Source of the DNA: Pyricularia pennisetigena
Lineage: Eukaryota; Ascomycota; Sordariomycetes; Magnaporthales; Pyriculariaceae
Length of the DNA: 63,831 nt
Direction of reading: 5' to 3'
NCBI RefSeq assembly: GCF_004337985.1
Contig: NW_021940935.1
Location: forward strand, 1-63,831
The stretch's first letter is position 1, and every line of letters begins with the position of its first letter. The notes under the pieces are model-generated. The model saw only the letters and a list, made by a program, of their open reading frames with translations. It searched no databases and was not told where the DNA came from. The position numbers and the translations under genes were made by a program. Below are positions 42,936 to 55,041 of the stretch, one piece after another.

Positions 42936-43727
42936 TTAGGGCAGGTTGCCCAGGCGCCCAGAAAGACAAGCCGGTTCTTCACGCTTGGGGTATTTCAAGA
43001 CCATGTTCTTCATAGTAGGGAAAAAGCGCCTCATCAGCTCGCCTGACTCGTCGACTTCTCTGCGTCCCTCCGTTTCTGCCTTGATTTGGGCCCACAGCAT
43101 CTTCCACTCAATCCACTGGAGTTTGACATGTTTGTGCGGTTCATTGATCTAATTTGAAGGAGTTGAGATGAGCTTTTACATTCCGGTCTGGAAGATTCGT
43201 TCCATGGTGGGCTCGGAAGAGAAATGGGGAGAAGTATTCAGCAGCAAGGGCGGAGGATGACTGGAGAAGAGATCAACCAACCTTGACGGTCTGCCCAGCG
43301 TTCGTTTGCTTAACAACAAAGATACTGCAGCGCCACAGCTTGCCGTCCACGTCGTCGTCGGTCGTGCCCCATACATCCTCGTCGCCGATGGGCTGGATGG
43401 CCACGTCCACGCCGAGCTCCTCCTTCATCTCGCGCACAATGCACTGCTCTGGCGTCTCGTCGGGGTCCAGGCCGCCTCCCGGAAAGGACCAGGTGTCTGG
43501 GTGTGCTGGTTAGGGCAAGTTGTTGAATTATGCTTGCGTGGTGGCGACTGGCTGGAGGCGGGGGAGTGCCTACCAGGTGGTCCACCCTCGCGAATCTTCT
43601 TGTTCTTCAGTCGGCGATGGATGATCAGAACCTTCGTGCCCTCGAGGAGAATACCCATGGTTCCGTTGCTGGCCTTGACCTTGTAGTCGGTGTTGAAGGC
43701 GGTGTTGGAGTAAGGACGGGCCGACAT
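42936..43727 (-). CDS. Nudix hydrolase (three exons)
   Basis: Exons 43727-43574, 43496-43282 and 43148-42936 join in frame to 193 aa. Intron 1 (43497-43573) has GTAGGC, CCCTAACC and CAG. Intron 2 (43149-43281) has GTTGGT and TTAG. The Nudix box is complete: G-G-G-L-D-P-D-E-T-P-E at its start, then REMKEELG with the metal-binding glutamates. There is no signal peptide, so it should act in the cytosol, removing nucleoside-diphosphate-type metabolites. The exact substrate cannot be read from the sequence. The C-terminal exon (WIEWKMLWAQIKAETEGR) is helical. It is the best-preserved housekeeping-like gene in the window. Confidence 0.85.
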
Positions 43728-45496
43728 GATGGGTAGGTTGTGGATTGGTTGAGGTCTGATACGCTAATTGTGAAGGGAGTAAAGGTTGTGTATTGTCAAA
43801 TGGCTCAAGTGTCGGTAAGATAAGAATGAGAGGAGGAGAGAAAAGAAGGACATACTGGCAGTAGACCGAATGTGAATTTATAGCCATCAACTAGGCACGT
43901 TTGGGTGATTGTGGCTGAGTGGACCACACGGCACAATAAATACAAATAGGCTGCAGGCTTTTTATAACGTGTCCCGGCCATGTTTAATGAGAGTTCCAAG
44001 GTTACTGGAGCTTTCAATCGGCCTGGAAGATGCTGCACTGCCACCCTAGTCGGTGGCGATGGCTTTTACACAGTACAAATAACTTCCTAAGCCCACCGGG
44101 ATCATGTACAAACCGATTTTGTTCCGACATGGCGAGCAGCCAGGACGTATATGATGGTGTGGACTTTGACATGACCTGCGCAACGGTAGTTGTTGATGTA
44201 CATTTGGAATGGTCAAGATCGCGACTCTGAGCTGCAGTCGGTGGCAACTAATGCTTTGCAGTACATTCTATGCTCCATGTTGGTGAAGAAACGGCTTTTA
44301 GGGCTTGTTGAGCTCCCGCTTGTCTTGAACTTCCATTCCTGGCACTGAAGCCTGGTTACTGGTCCCGGGCAGCTCCCCAATCTGGTATTGGAATCATTCA
44401 CTAAATATGAATGGAAACAGAGTGATAAATGGAAGCAGACAAGTGACCTCAGACTGAATGCTATATGTGCAAAGTAAAAATATCCTGCTTCCTCGCCCCT
44501 TTTGCTTAGCCTTCGTCGCAAAATTCGCATGCGAAGAAGCTTTGAGATGGCAAGTACAATGTTTGTTTATTATTTATAAAGTAACTACTCAGTAAAAACA
44601 GAGCCAGTGCAGTCCTAGCGGAGTTCACGGCACGACAGTCTGCCGGCGATAGAGCCTAGGTCTTCAAATAATGAAGCTACTGGTGTATGATTACTGCAGT
44701 TGTATTCTTTCCTCAGGAATCTTCACCAAGGCAGACTTCCTCTGTAATGGGCGGCATTGTAAGCTCAAAAGCCATATGACACGACATTGAGCTACTGCGG
44801 AACTCATAAGACTGCTTGCACGGAACCCTGTAGCCTTGAAATATTTGTCGTTTAGTCCGCGCGTGCTTATTTTCAGCTGACTTGCACACGTCATCTTCTT
44901 CACGCTTGGTAGACGAAATCGCACCCTTAGCCTGGCTCACAAACGGATGCTTCATTTTGATGAGAATCGATCTTATCCTTCTTTTTATGTCCTATAAAAG
45001 TCTCATTTCAGAGTTGCATGGGACGTTGCTTTTGGGCGACCTGGCATGCGCTCTTTGAAGCCAATAGATTTAGCAATCGACTGATTCCTGCCTACAACAG
45101 TATCCAATAGAAACAAGAGAGGGCTGGGCGCCTACCCTGATTAAGAACTGGATGGAGGCACTACATGCTTTTCAATCTAAAATCTAGAAAGCCAACACAC
45201 GCCACTGTGGCAGTCTTTGGATTCACCAGCCAATAACAGCGTCGATAATCAGAGGAAACACCCGCGGATCTACACCAGAGAAGCGAGCTCGATATCCCCT
45301 TTCTGCGATACGCTTCCTGACCTGGTGTTCTGGCTTTTTCATTGAGCTTTATGGCTCGATTTTGATTTGCTGTCACTTCCGAAAACCAGTAGCTCTCCGA
45401 GCGCCGGGTCAATGTCTACGTCCCTCATTAGATCTGTTTTTCCATCTACTTTCCTAATCCCACCTTTGGCCCACTAGACTCACTTGATCAGAACAT
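43728..45496. other. Intergenic region with minor frames
   Basis: No strongly supported gene. A minus-strand frame of 80 codons (44955-44713, with GYRVPCKQSYEF) has protein-like composition and four cysteines but no signal peptide or recognised family. Other frames overlap and lack support. Confidence 0.35.
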
Positions 45497-45498
45497 TA

Positions 45499-47355
45499 AC
45501 GTTGCGTACCCCCTGTTCGGCACCCCCCCTGTTCGGCACCCAAAAATAACAACACTTTTATTTTTATCCTCCAACTTCTATTATAAATATCTCGATGAAT
45601 CTTTCACTTTTGGATTTACTTTTTTCTAATCTTAATTCTCCATTTTCCAATGAAGCAATATACTGAAAAACAGCTTATATCTGCAATTAACGACGTCAAT
45701 AATGGCAATCCAATTGCAAAAACCTCCCGAAAATGGGGAATACCTAGGTCTACACTTCAAAGTCGATTTAAAGGTTCTCAACCTTATAAAAAAGCACAAA
45801 GCCCTTTTCAAAGGCTTTCTACGGAACAGGAAAAGCATTTGGCTGATTGGGTACTTACCCAAACAGCTTTAGGGCTTCCGCCAACGCATTAAGAATTACG
45901 CTTTTTTGCCCAACGAATTTTTCAAGCCGCCGGAGAGACAAAAGGCCTTGGAAAACGTTGGATAATTCGTTTTTTGGCTCGTTATCCAATCCTTAAAACC
46001 CAAAGGCCCCGTCGAATAGATAACGCCCGGATTAATGGCGCTACTACGGAGGTAATTAAATCTTGGTGGTTTTATATTACGAACCCGGTTATTAACGCTA
46101 TTAAACCGGAAAACCGTTGGAATATGGACGAAACCGGTATAATGGAAGGTAAAGGATCTAATGGCCCGGTATTAGGGCTTAACGGGATCCGGCCGTTGCA
46201 ACGGAAAAAGCCCGGAACGCGGGGTTGGACGACTATAATCGAATGTATATCGGCTACGGGCGCTGCCCTCCCTCCCCTTGTTATATTTAAGGGAAAAAAC
46301 GTACAACAACAATGGTTTCCGACGGATTTAAGCCTTTTCGATAATTGACAATTTCACGCAACCGAAAACGGGTGGACAAATAACGAAACGGTTATCGAAT
46401 GGTTAAAAAAGGTGTTTATTCCGTATACCCAACCTTTAACCCCTGAAAAGCGGTTATTAGTTTTGGATGGCCATGGATCACATATAACGGACGAATTTAT
46501 GCTTCTTTGCTTGCAAAACAATATTTAACTCCTATATTTACCCCCTTATTCGTTACACGTTCTTTAACCATTGGATTTATCGGTTTTTGGGCCGTTAAAA
46601 GAAGCTTATCGACGCCAACTTGGATTTGTTAGCCAATTTTGCTGTTCAACAGTTATTGGAAAACGAAATTTCCTACTTTGTTATCGAAAAGCCAGATTAA
46701 AAGCATTTATAGCAAAAACCATTCAGTCTGGTTGGCGTACAACGGGGTTATGGCCGGTAAACTTGGTTAAACCACTTTTAAGCCCTTTTTTGTTAGAAAA
46801 TAGCAACGCCAACGTTATAAAAGATAAAAACAACAGTTTGCAAAGGGATAAAACACCGGAAAGCCCAGCCCAAAAAATTAACGACCCGTCTTTACTTATT
46901 TGGAAAACCCCTAAAACGACCCGAGATGTCCGATTTCAACTGCAAAAACTTTCCCAATCCAACAAAACCAACGCTATTTCACGTCTTTTATTTGCAAAAG
47001 TCCAAAAAAGCTTCGAAGCCAAAGATACCCTTTTGGCTAGCGCCCAGCAAAAAATCAGCTTATTGGAAGCACAACTGGAGGCAATACGGCCGGCTAAAAG
47101 GAGGAGGGTGGTTCCGGATCCAAACGAGCTTTTGGTTAACAAACAGAACATTATTGGATTGCAGGAAAATGATATAGAAAATTTGGAACCTTTAGCTGAT
47201 GAAGAAGAGGTTAATGAGCCGGAGAAGCGTGAAAACGATTGTATTTTTGTCCGTTGATAATTTTATATTTAAATCAGTTTATAAAAGTAGGCATTTCGTT
47301 GTTAGATTTTCAGGGTGCCGAACAGGGGGGGTGCCGAACAGGGGGTACGCAACGT
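45499..47355 (+). mobile_element. Pot2-type DNA transposon, 1857 bp, transposase inactivated
   Basis: Inverted repeats of ~43 bp start ACGTTGCGTACCCC and contain CTGTTCGGCACCC twice. TA duplications lie at 45497-45498 and 47356-47357. Total length 1857 bp and a 535-codon transposase frame agree with what I recall of Magnaporthe Pot2 (1857 bp, 43-bp repeats, 535 aa). Ends are intact, so it could still be moved by another copy. Confidence 0.88.
45650..47257 (+). pseudogene. Pot2-type transposase with four in-frame stops
   Basis: One continuous frame from the ATG at 45650 to the stop at 47255-47257, with stops at 45890 (TAA), 46346 (TGA), 46526 (TAA) and 46565 (TAA) and no frameshift. Three stops sit where CAA (Gln) is expected and one where TGG (Trp) is expected, each a single C:G to T:A change. 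Helix-turn-helix (KTSRKWGIPRSTLQSRF), NMDETG, VLDGHGSH and PLDLSVF nuclease motifs remain readable. Confidence 0.9.
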
Positions 47356-47357
47356 TA

Positions 47358-49064
47358 ACTTCGGATAGACTAACTCACCCATTAACACCCCTACATCATC
47401 AGGAATATGAGACATGCGACTGGCCCGACCTACCGTCAGCAACAGATGCCCTCTTTTCGACTTCAATGAGATCTATCCTTAAGGAGATCAATGTAAGCCC
47501 CTCAGTACAGCATGATACCAGGTCGGCAAGGCCGCTGATCCAAGTAGACCAGTTGGAGAGTATTGTTCACACCACAAATAGTATACCTTCGGGGACTGCG
47601 CTAGAAAGGACCAAATGTGAGAAAGAGAAAGCGGCAGGGAAACGTCAGATGCAACACTAGGAGTAGTTATTGCATACGTGAATACTACATGGGCTTGCTG
47701 ACATAGGGCTATTGTCCCAGGTTGGTTGGGTCACACAGCGTCGAAAAGCCAGTAGCCAAAGTATGAAATCCCAAACGGCAAAATTAAATGCAGCTTTGAA
47801 GATTATACTTTACAATTTAGCGCTTTCGGTATCTTGAGAACGCCATCTCTTCAGACCCTACTGTCGGTTTAAAACTACGTTGCATTTGCCTCTACATTAC
47901 TTATCGATAGTCGACAGGGGGTAGGTCCCTTTAAAAAGGCCTCCTACCGTTGACAGACGTATTTTTATAACCTTATACAAATCGATCAACAAGAGAGGAA
48001 GAAACCTGAAATTCTTTCATTGGTCCGCTGGCCTGTTATTGGAGGCTATGGGCACCCTATTCCTATCAAAATCTATTACTATGCCGCTCGACCAGAGTTT
48101 TTTACATCTTGGCTCGTATCAACACATTTCGATTAAAGAAGCAATTTTTGAAGCTTCATCGCCTGCTGCACTTTTCGGTTATCCAGATCAAATTCGGGCT
48201 AGACAGGTTTCTAAACAATCCAAAATAAAATGGTGGACATATTCAGCGCCTGTAAAGGATTTATCTGTAGTAATATGATTTTATTCTTTAACTCGCCCAA
48301 CTGTTTCACCGACGTAGACATCTGAAGTCTCGGAGCTTTCAACTGTAACACCCAATGCCGCCCAAGCTTCAGGTTCCATCTCCTGATTTAACTGACCTCC
48401 ATGTTGTTGGTCTGGGGGGCAGCACCTCCGTTTCAACACAGCAACCCGACGAAGAGGTAGCGTCCCTAAGACGAGAACTGGCATATTATAGAAATTTGCA
48501 CAAAATATCATCGTCGGTTTTTCCGTCGCTACGAATTCACACTAATACACTCTTGGCCCTTCTGGATGATTGGGATAGAATAATAAAAGAGACTGAAAGC
48601 AACTGCAGCTCCTGGATGATGATTCCGTCTCATGGCGCGCCAGATACTCACTAGGAAGTCTTAGTTTTTTTGTAATGATTAACGCTCGATGTTATCGTAA
48701 TGCTATACTTCTGAACATGGAACATGGGAGTCTACTTGGTCGCTCTGTGTTAATACAGCTATATACCCATTTCCAGGCCTGGAAACTAATTTAGGCCTGC
48801 CGACTAATCGAATCCATGCAGCTCCAGGATCCNACAAATTAAGTTTTGCAGTGGGGCGTTTAGTCTTCGTAGCTTTGACGTCTTGGGGGTGTATCCCCGC
48901 CGGAACATGGGATTCAGTAGAAAACTCCTGTACATTTAGGCAATTCCATCTCTGGTGCGTTTTGCACCCAATTTAGAAGACGCAGAAAAAATTCTCACAC
49001 CCGAGTACGGCAACATAAATGCACACCTTCGTGGATCACAATCACGATCACTTCAGATGCTTTT
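47358..49064. other. Region with only weak frames
   Basis: Two short plus-strand frames (48039-48278; 48355-48654 with a coiled segment EEVASLRRELAYYRN) might be exons of unknown genes, but starts, ends and splice sites are not convincing. An ambiguous base lies at 48832. Confidence 0.3.
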
Positions 49065-49224
49065 GCTGGTGGTAGAGCCAAAATGGATGTTTGTAGCTAC
49101 TATGCAGCCAAATTTGAGCCTTGAACCATCTCGTCATGTAGGCTTAGGCAGCATTGTCGCTCCAACATTCAAAAGATTGCATGTTTGTGCCGGAAACGAA
49201 AGACAGATTTGCTTCCAACTGTAT
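49065..49224 (+). mobile_element. 400-bp mariner-like MITE family, truncated copy G
   Basis: Diverged match to the right half of copy B (GGATGTTTGTAGCTACTATG) ending TTTGCTTCCAACTG, then TA. Confidence 0.5.
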
Positions 49225-49609
49225 AATCTTTGATGTGGGGGCGGACCCAATGCTACCTGTGTGTATTTGTCAGAATGGATAAAGGCCCAAATCTTGCTGC
49301 ATAATAGCTGAAGTTTTGATGTCACGGCCCACCCAAAGTTGGCTGGCGCAAGTGCGAATAAGCTTTGGAAAGAAGACGCCACGAAACTGGTTCTCTCGGT
49401 CAAGAATCCGTTTTCGTCAACATTTACGAGTCGACTTAACGGCCCGTTTAGGCTGTTTTGCACCGTCAAAAGAGCCGCAGAAAGAATGAAAAATGATAAA
49501 CTTGACATTGACCATATCACTTCTAAAAGCAATTGATTATTAGAAGCAGGTGATTCTTTTCCAAAGCATGTGTCTCACTCCTACAATAACTGGGCTTATT
49601 AGCAAAATA

Positions 49610-50218
49610 ATGAAAGGTCGTAAGATCGTTCTCCACCGCTTGTTCCTAGCTTTCTATGTCTTTCTCGCGATGCGTACAACGCAAGCTTCCTCGAGAACCA
49701 AGTCTCGCATTTCAAAGATCACGGCTCGAAACATAACCAACTCAGGCATCTGTGCGCCTAATGTATCCTCGTTTGGGTCTTTCCCAACAGGCATAGGCTT
49801 TCTGGCTAACTTGGAAGACTGTGAATGTCTTCGCCATAAAATAAACCAAGAAGCAAATTCTGGAACCGAATGTCAAAGTTTGTTGTCGCGTCCTTACCAA
49901 AACAACGCATTCCAATCGAGTAATGAGCTATTATGTGGTACCTGTCAGCTGTCTTTGCGAACTACACGGCTACGAGCTATTGAAAAAGAAGATCAGGAAT
50001 TGGCACCAAGATTCTGGATTGGCTATCATGATATGGTATACATTATGGATAATGCAATGAAAGATTTCGAATCGACTAATAAGACTGGAGTTCTAAGTGG
50101 CGGAGAAATCGTTGGCTGCAAGTATGAAAGTCGATTTTATAGCTGGGATTGGCTTTTACATCGGGACGATATGGATGCAAATAGTCTTGGTTTTCCTACC
50201 ACACCAACACCTATTTGA
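49610..50218 (+). CDS. Secreted cysteine-containing protein, candidate effector
   Basis: The ATG at 49610 gives 202 aa. It is preferred over the upstream in-frame start at 49550 because it places a signal peptide (basic KGRK, hydrophobic LFLAFYVFLAM, T-Q-A before S) at the N-terminus. The mature chain has seven cysteines, including CEC and CGTC pairs, and an aromatic C-terminal half (FWIGYHDMVYIMD, FYSWDWLL). No known domain was recognised. It stands alone between repeats. The odd cysteine count may mean one free thiol or a missed exon. Confidence 0.5.
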   Translation: MKGRKIVLHRLFLAFYVFLAMRTTQASSRTKSRISKITARNITNSGICAPNVSSFGSFPTGIGFLANLEDCECLRHKINQEANSGTECQSLLSRPYQNNAFQSSNELLCGTCQLSLRTTRLRAIEKEDQELAPRFWIGYHDMVYIMDNAMKDFESTNKTGVLSGGEIVGCKYESRFYSWDWLLHRDDMDANSLGFPTTPTPI

Positions 50219-50839
50219 AGACTGCAGAAGGTTAGCTTAGGCTTGTTTGGTTAAACTTCAGGTCAGGTCATGGCAGCCACTGAGAACAACTGCAAAGAAC
50301 ACAAAATTGGTACTTGTCTCTCTAACAGTAACCCAACGTACGGCCTGAGACTTGGACCTTTTTTCCATGGGCCTAGGGGGACCAGGCTATACGACTGGAG
50401 AGCAGCTAGAATTAAAGAAGGGATGGAATATAAATAGAGGTGCAGCGCACCAGAGGGATATCAGTGCCTAAGCAGAGCGCAAACAGACCACGTCACGGCG
50501 TCGGCTTGCACGGTGGCGTTTGGGACAGGGTTATCATTAACTTTCGACAAATACTTTAGTTTGGTTGAAGCTTTTTCCCGAGCCTGTTACCTGCAGCGAC
50601 TTTCGGTATGGAATGGGGCTTGCTCCCAACGTCAGGTGCCCTCATGACATTTAACTATTCCAAGGCCAGAATCTCTAGACACTTGGCGATCCACACACAT
50701 AAAAAAAGAAAGCATCTCAAAGTAGGGACAGGGATGACAGTGGCCTTGGAGAAGAGGGCGGAAGAACAGCTGTTGGAGCATATGTAGAAGTAATGACGAG
50801 TAATTATCAATTTAAAATTGTCCGCCGAGCACCTGGCCT
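50219..50839. other. Intergenic stretch, nothing recognised
   Basis: No supported gene. The short frames lack domain or start support. Confidence 0.35.
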
Positions 50840-51560
<721 letters not shown>

Positions 51561-52670
51561 CTCTTCCATTGATACCATTACAGCTTGGCCTCACCGCTGT
51601 CCCCTTGTAGTCTAACATATTTTCATGCCAACGTATAGACCGCATCCACTCTAAAGGGAAACGTACATGGGAGATCAGTAAATGAATGCTGTAAATTGTC
51701 AAAGGAGATATATTTTTCGGTCTCTCCCGTCTTTTCTAGCTGCTTAGAGTATAGTACGCCAAGATTCGCCCGGCCAGGGCTGCTGTAGATCTCATCGATA
51801 AGTTAACGATCAATGCGAGACCCTGCTTTTAGCGCCACAACCCGCGTTAGTCCACCATGCTTTAAAATCAGCACAGACGGCATAGACCATTACCACACCT
51901 ATTCCCTCTCATTCGTCTCAGGGTACGATGTTTGTAGCGATGAGACAGCCGAATCTGGATCTTCCTTCGCCTTGTTGAGTAGACTCAATTAGCGTCAGGT
52001 AGTCCGTACATTTTAAATATCCAATCTATGTAGTTACTGAAAGCGGAGGATATATTTGCTCCAACCGTATCATAAGGATTGAAATAGGTTGTCTGCTTGC
52101 TCTTCATTTTATATGTTTTGCATATCCATGGCGTAATGAGCCTGTAGTTGCATGAAGCATGGCTCAATACAGTGGCAGCCTCTCCAAACTCTAGTTTTGC
52201 TCTCGTAGTGCTCATGTGAGCTTTGTCGAGGGTATGCCCTTGTCGCTTGTGCAGTATTTTATGGAGCGCCTTGTGATACCAGGGTTCGATTGTAACTTTC
52301 TGTGACCCGAAGTTACTCTAATGCGGCTGCACAACGTTTGATATATTTCCTTGGAAGGCCATGACTCGATCTTATACTTGCAAGGCTCGCTGTTTCTCAA
52401 GAACACGATTCTTTTGTGCGCGAATTCGCTCATTATTGTTGATAAGCGCTTTGTTAATGACACGCACCCGGGTTGCTACTTAACGCGTCTTACATACCAA
52501 GTCAACTCTCAACAGCCAAAACTGCTCTGCGGACCTTCCTGGCCTGGGACCCGTGCAGATGCGAAGAAAGTGCCAGCCAATAGGACCAATGCCCAAACTT
52601 AGTCGTGTTTCAGCCAAAACTAGCCCTAGGCTGTGATAAATTGAATTTTATACTTCGTCACTCTGCCAGC
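51561..52670. other. Intergenic region with an old MITE
   Basis: No supported gene. Contains MITE copy F. The last ~100 bp form the presumed promoter of the following ORF. Confidence 0.35.
51925..52067 (+). mobile_element. 400-bp mariner-like MITE family, truncated copy F
   Basis: Diverged match to the right part of copy B (GAATCTGGATCTTCC) ending TTTGCTCCAACCG followed by TA. Confidence 0.5.
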
Positions 52671-54377
52671 ATGTTTTGTATCAGGTGCTTTCCTGGTCGA
52701 TTCGTCATGGAGCCCTCCCTGCATACCTGGTTGGGCAGCTTAACTGCTCACCTGTTTACTGCAAAACAGCTTCACATGCTTGAAATTGCTGTCAGCATGA
52801 TAAAGACCAAGTACCCTTCCTTCGAAGTTGCGCCATCGCCGCAAAGGATATATCCAGACCTTGATTATTTCAACGATATGCAGATTGTAACAGCCTGCTC
52901 TGCGCAACAGCCATCAAAGCTCACGGAAATAGTTGTTCCTGTTTTGCACGAATATCTGAGCCCAGATGCAGCTATAAATTCAAGAATGTTTCAAGACTAT
53001 GTTGAGCTTCTATCATATTCTTTACCTAACGAATACTTTATTGAAGATCCTCGAGGCAGACATGCCAACTCAAGCGTGCCAGAGTTTATTACACAAGAGC
53101 GCATCAACGATACGATATTATGGCCTTTTTTCAAAGGTGATGAGCACGCCCTTGCTGTAGTATATCCAGATGCAATCCACTGGCTCTCATGGAATGACCA
53201 CGCAGTTCCTGATGAAGTCCTAGGCTCTGCGAAGACGCTCCGAAGGCGCTCACTCCCCCTCATAAAGCTGCAGCCTCAGGCGGTAGAGCCAGAAAGCTCT
53301 GGCTGGATGGTTTTACATGCCATGCAACGAATCCTGGCTGGTCATCCAGTTGTGGACTTTTCAGACCTCACAGCACCAGCCCGGGAAACAGCGCTAACTC
53401 GTTTCAGGTGTGAGGTTCTGGCAGCGACCCGAGCTAGGACACTAAAGCCAACCGAAGAAGACTTCGCGAACTTGATACATGACGTTGATCGAACAGAGTT
53501 TTTTGACAATGCCATGTACGCCATGGATGACATGTTCGTAACTGATCACAATCACAACTCTCCAAATGTCATTGAGCCAGTCAGCGGCCACATGGTTGAC
53601 AATACCCTTTTAGTGGCACAAGATGTCTCAGAAGATCGCCATGGCGCTCTGGCTGTACAAAATGTTTCGGAAATTCTTCAAGATTCTTCTTTGTCCTGCT
53701 CCAGCCAAGACGCTCCAGAAATTCGACCTAGTTGCCGCAGGTCGCGCCGACCGGCTCAAATATTGGACTACAGAAGAATTATTCTGAGAAACATTAGCAA
53801 AGCCGTGCAGTGTTATCGATCCACACATGTAAACACTAATATGAGCGTCCCACTCCTGTGGTCTATATTGGAAGGGGATCCGCCTCAATCTGAATTCCTT
53901 CGGCGATATACTTTGATATTGTTTTACATGAAGATGAGTCAACTTGACGATGCTGGCGTCAAGAGGGAACTGGCAAAAACTGGGAATGGGAAGTTTTGCA
54001 TCAGGAACAACAATTCTATACGCAGGATGAGAAAAAAACAAGAAGAAGGGAAAGCATGGTCTGATCTATGCGACTTGAAGAGTCACTGGGGTCTAGAAAG
54101 GTATACACTTCTGTCTGCTGTGCCCGAGGACACTCAAGAAGCGCCAATACGAGAGATGACCGAGGGGATTCAATCGCAAAACTCAGTACTGCTACAAAGC
54201 CTAAACGACGCCAGACGGCTCTGCGCCGCATTGCTCAATGAAAGACTACCCAACTGTCTTTTGATCGATAATTATAGCTACAAGGAGAGTCAACTTAGCA
54301 ATCACGACATCAAATTATCGTTCAAGGCGTTTTTAAGTTTGGACCCAAATCAGCCAGTACAGATCCCTAGGTTCTAA
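52671..54377 (+). CDS. Large protein resembling an inactivated C48 (Ulp1/SENP) protease
   Basis: The ATG at 52671 opens 568 aa without introns. Residues ~165-245 follow the C48 pattern: hydrophobic strand with His (DEHALAVVYPDAIHWLSWND), an acidic residue where the catalytic Asp falls, and then SSGWMVLHAMQRILAG where active enzymes have a G-[WY]-D-C-G motif. The D-C-G is replaced by M-V-L, so peptidase activity is doubtful. The rest is helical with no known domain. C48-like domains accompany several large fungal DNA transposons, so this may be transposon-derived. No element ends were found nearby. Family assignment is tentative, but the long undisturbed frame argues for a real gene. Confidence 0.5.
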   Translation: MFCIRCFPGRFVMEPSLHTWLGSLTAHLFTAKQLHMLEIAVSMIKTKYPSFEVAPSPQRIYPDLDYFNDMQIVTACSAQQPSKLTEIVVPVLHEYLSPDAAINSRMFQDYVELLSYSLPNEYFIEDPRGRHANSSVPEFITQERINDTILWPFFKGDEHALAVVYPDAIHWLSWNDHAVPDEVLGSAKTLRRRSLPLIKLQPQAVEPESSGWMVLHAMQRILAGHPVVDFSDLTAPARETALTRFRCEVLAATRARTLKPTEEDFANLIHDVDRTEFFDNAMYAMDDMFVTDHNHNSPNVIEPVSGHMVDNTLLVAQDVSEDRHGALAVQNVSEILQDSSLSCSSQDAPEIRPSCRRSRRPAQILDYRRIILRNISKAVQCYRSTHVNTNMSVPLLWSILEGDPPQSEFLRRYTLILFYMKMSQLDDAGVKRELAKTGNGKFCIRNNNSIRRMRKKQEEGKAWSDLCDLKSHWGLERYTLLSAVPEDTQEAPIREMTEGIQSQNSVLLQSLNDARRLCAALLNERLPNCLLIDNYSYKESQLSNHDIKLSFKAFLSLDPNQPVQIPRF

Positions 54378-54757
54378 GGGGAACCCTCCCCTCATATTCT
54401 TCTAAGGTTTTGGCCCAGAATGGAGCTTCTTGAATTTAATGAGCCATTATTCCTTATCTTTGGAGTAGTCGCACAAAATGACGAACAGGGCTGTCTATGA
54501 ACCCTTGAAGACTTGGCTTTTGATCATATCTGCGGCAGAAGCAGAAGTGGATCGGCTGTTGTTGCAGATCCTGACATCATCAGAGAGCTCGCTCGTTCTC
54601 GTTGCCAGCGATTGGCGACAACGGTGCTGACATGCTTGCTGACATTACTAACGGGGAACGGGAACTGATGCGGGTGGTCACTAGGCTAGCAAGCGTAATG
54701 GCTGGTTTGTTTTTAACAGGTAAATAAAAAGAATGGAGATCTCTCGACCAAAGAAAC
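54378..54757. other. Short intergenic stretch
   Basis: No supported gene. Ends at the LINE target site. Confidence 0.4.
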
Positions 54758-54769
54758 ATGACCACGACT
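54758..54769. repeat. Target-site duplication of LINE copy 3 (12 bp, left)
   Basis: ATGACCACGACT is repeated exactly at 59041-59052 on the far side of the LINE. Confidence 0.85.
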
Positions 54770-55041
54770 AGTAGTAGTAGTAGTAGTATTAGTTAACGCC
54801 GGGCTCGGCCCGGCTTGTTAGCCGGCCGTTAGCAACCTCCCGAGGGGTATCTCGGCGCGCGTTCTATCTTCTTTATTTACACAGGGGGAAAACAAGGAGG
54901 GCAGAGGCGGATCGTGCCTGACCGGGTTCGGGCCCGGTCCTGCTTAGGGGGTTAGTTCACTGACGCGACCCCGTGCCTAAGGTGCACGGAGGGTTCGTCT
55001 GACGGCTTGTGCCGTGAAGTGTGGGTGAAAAGGCAGTAAGT

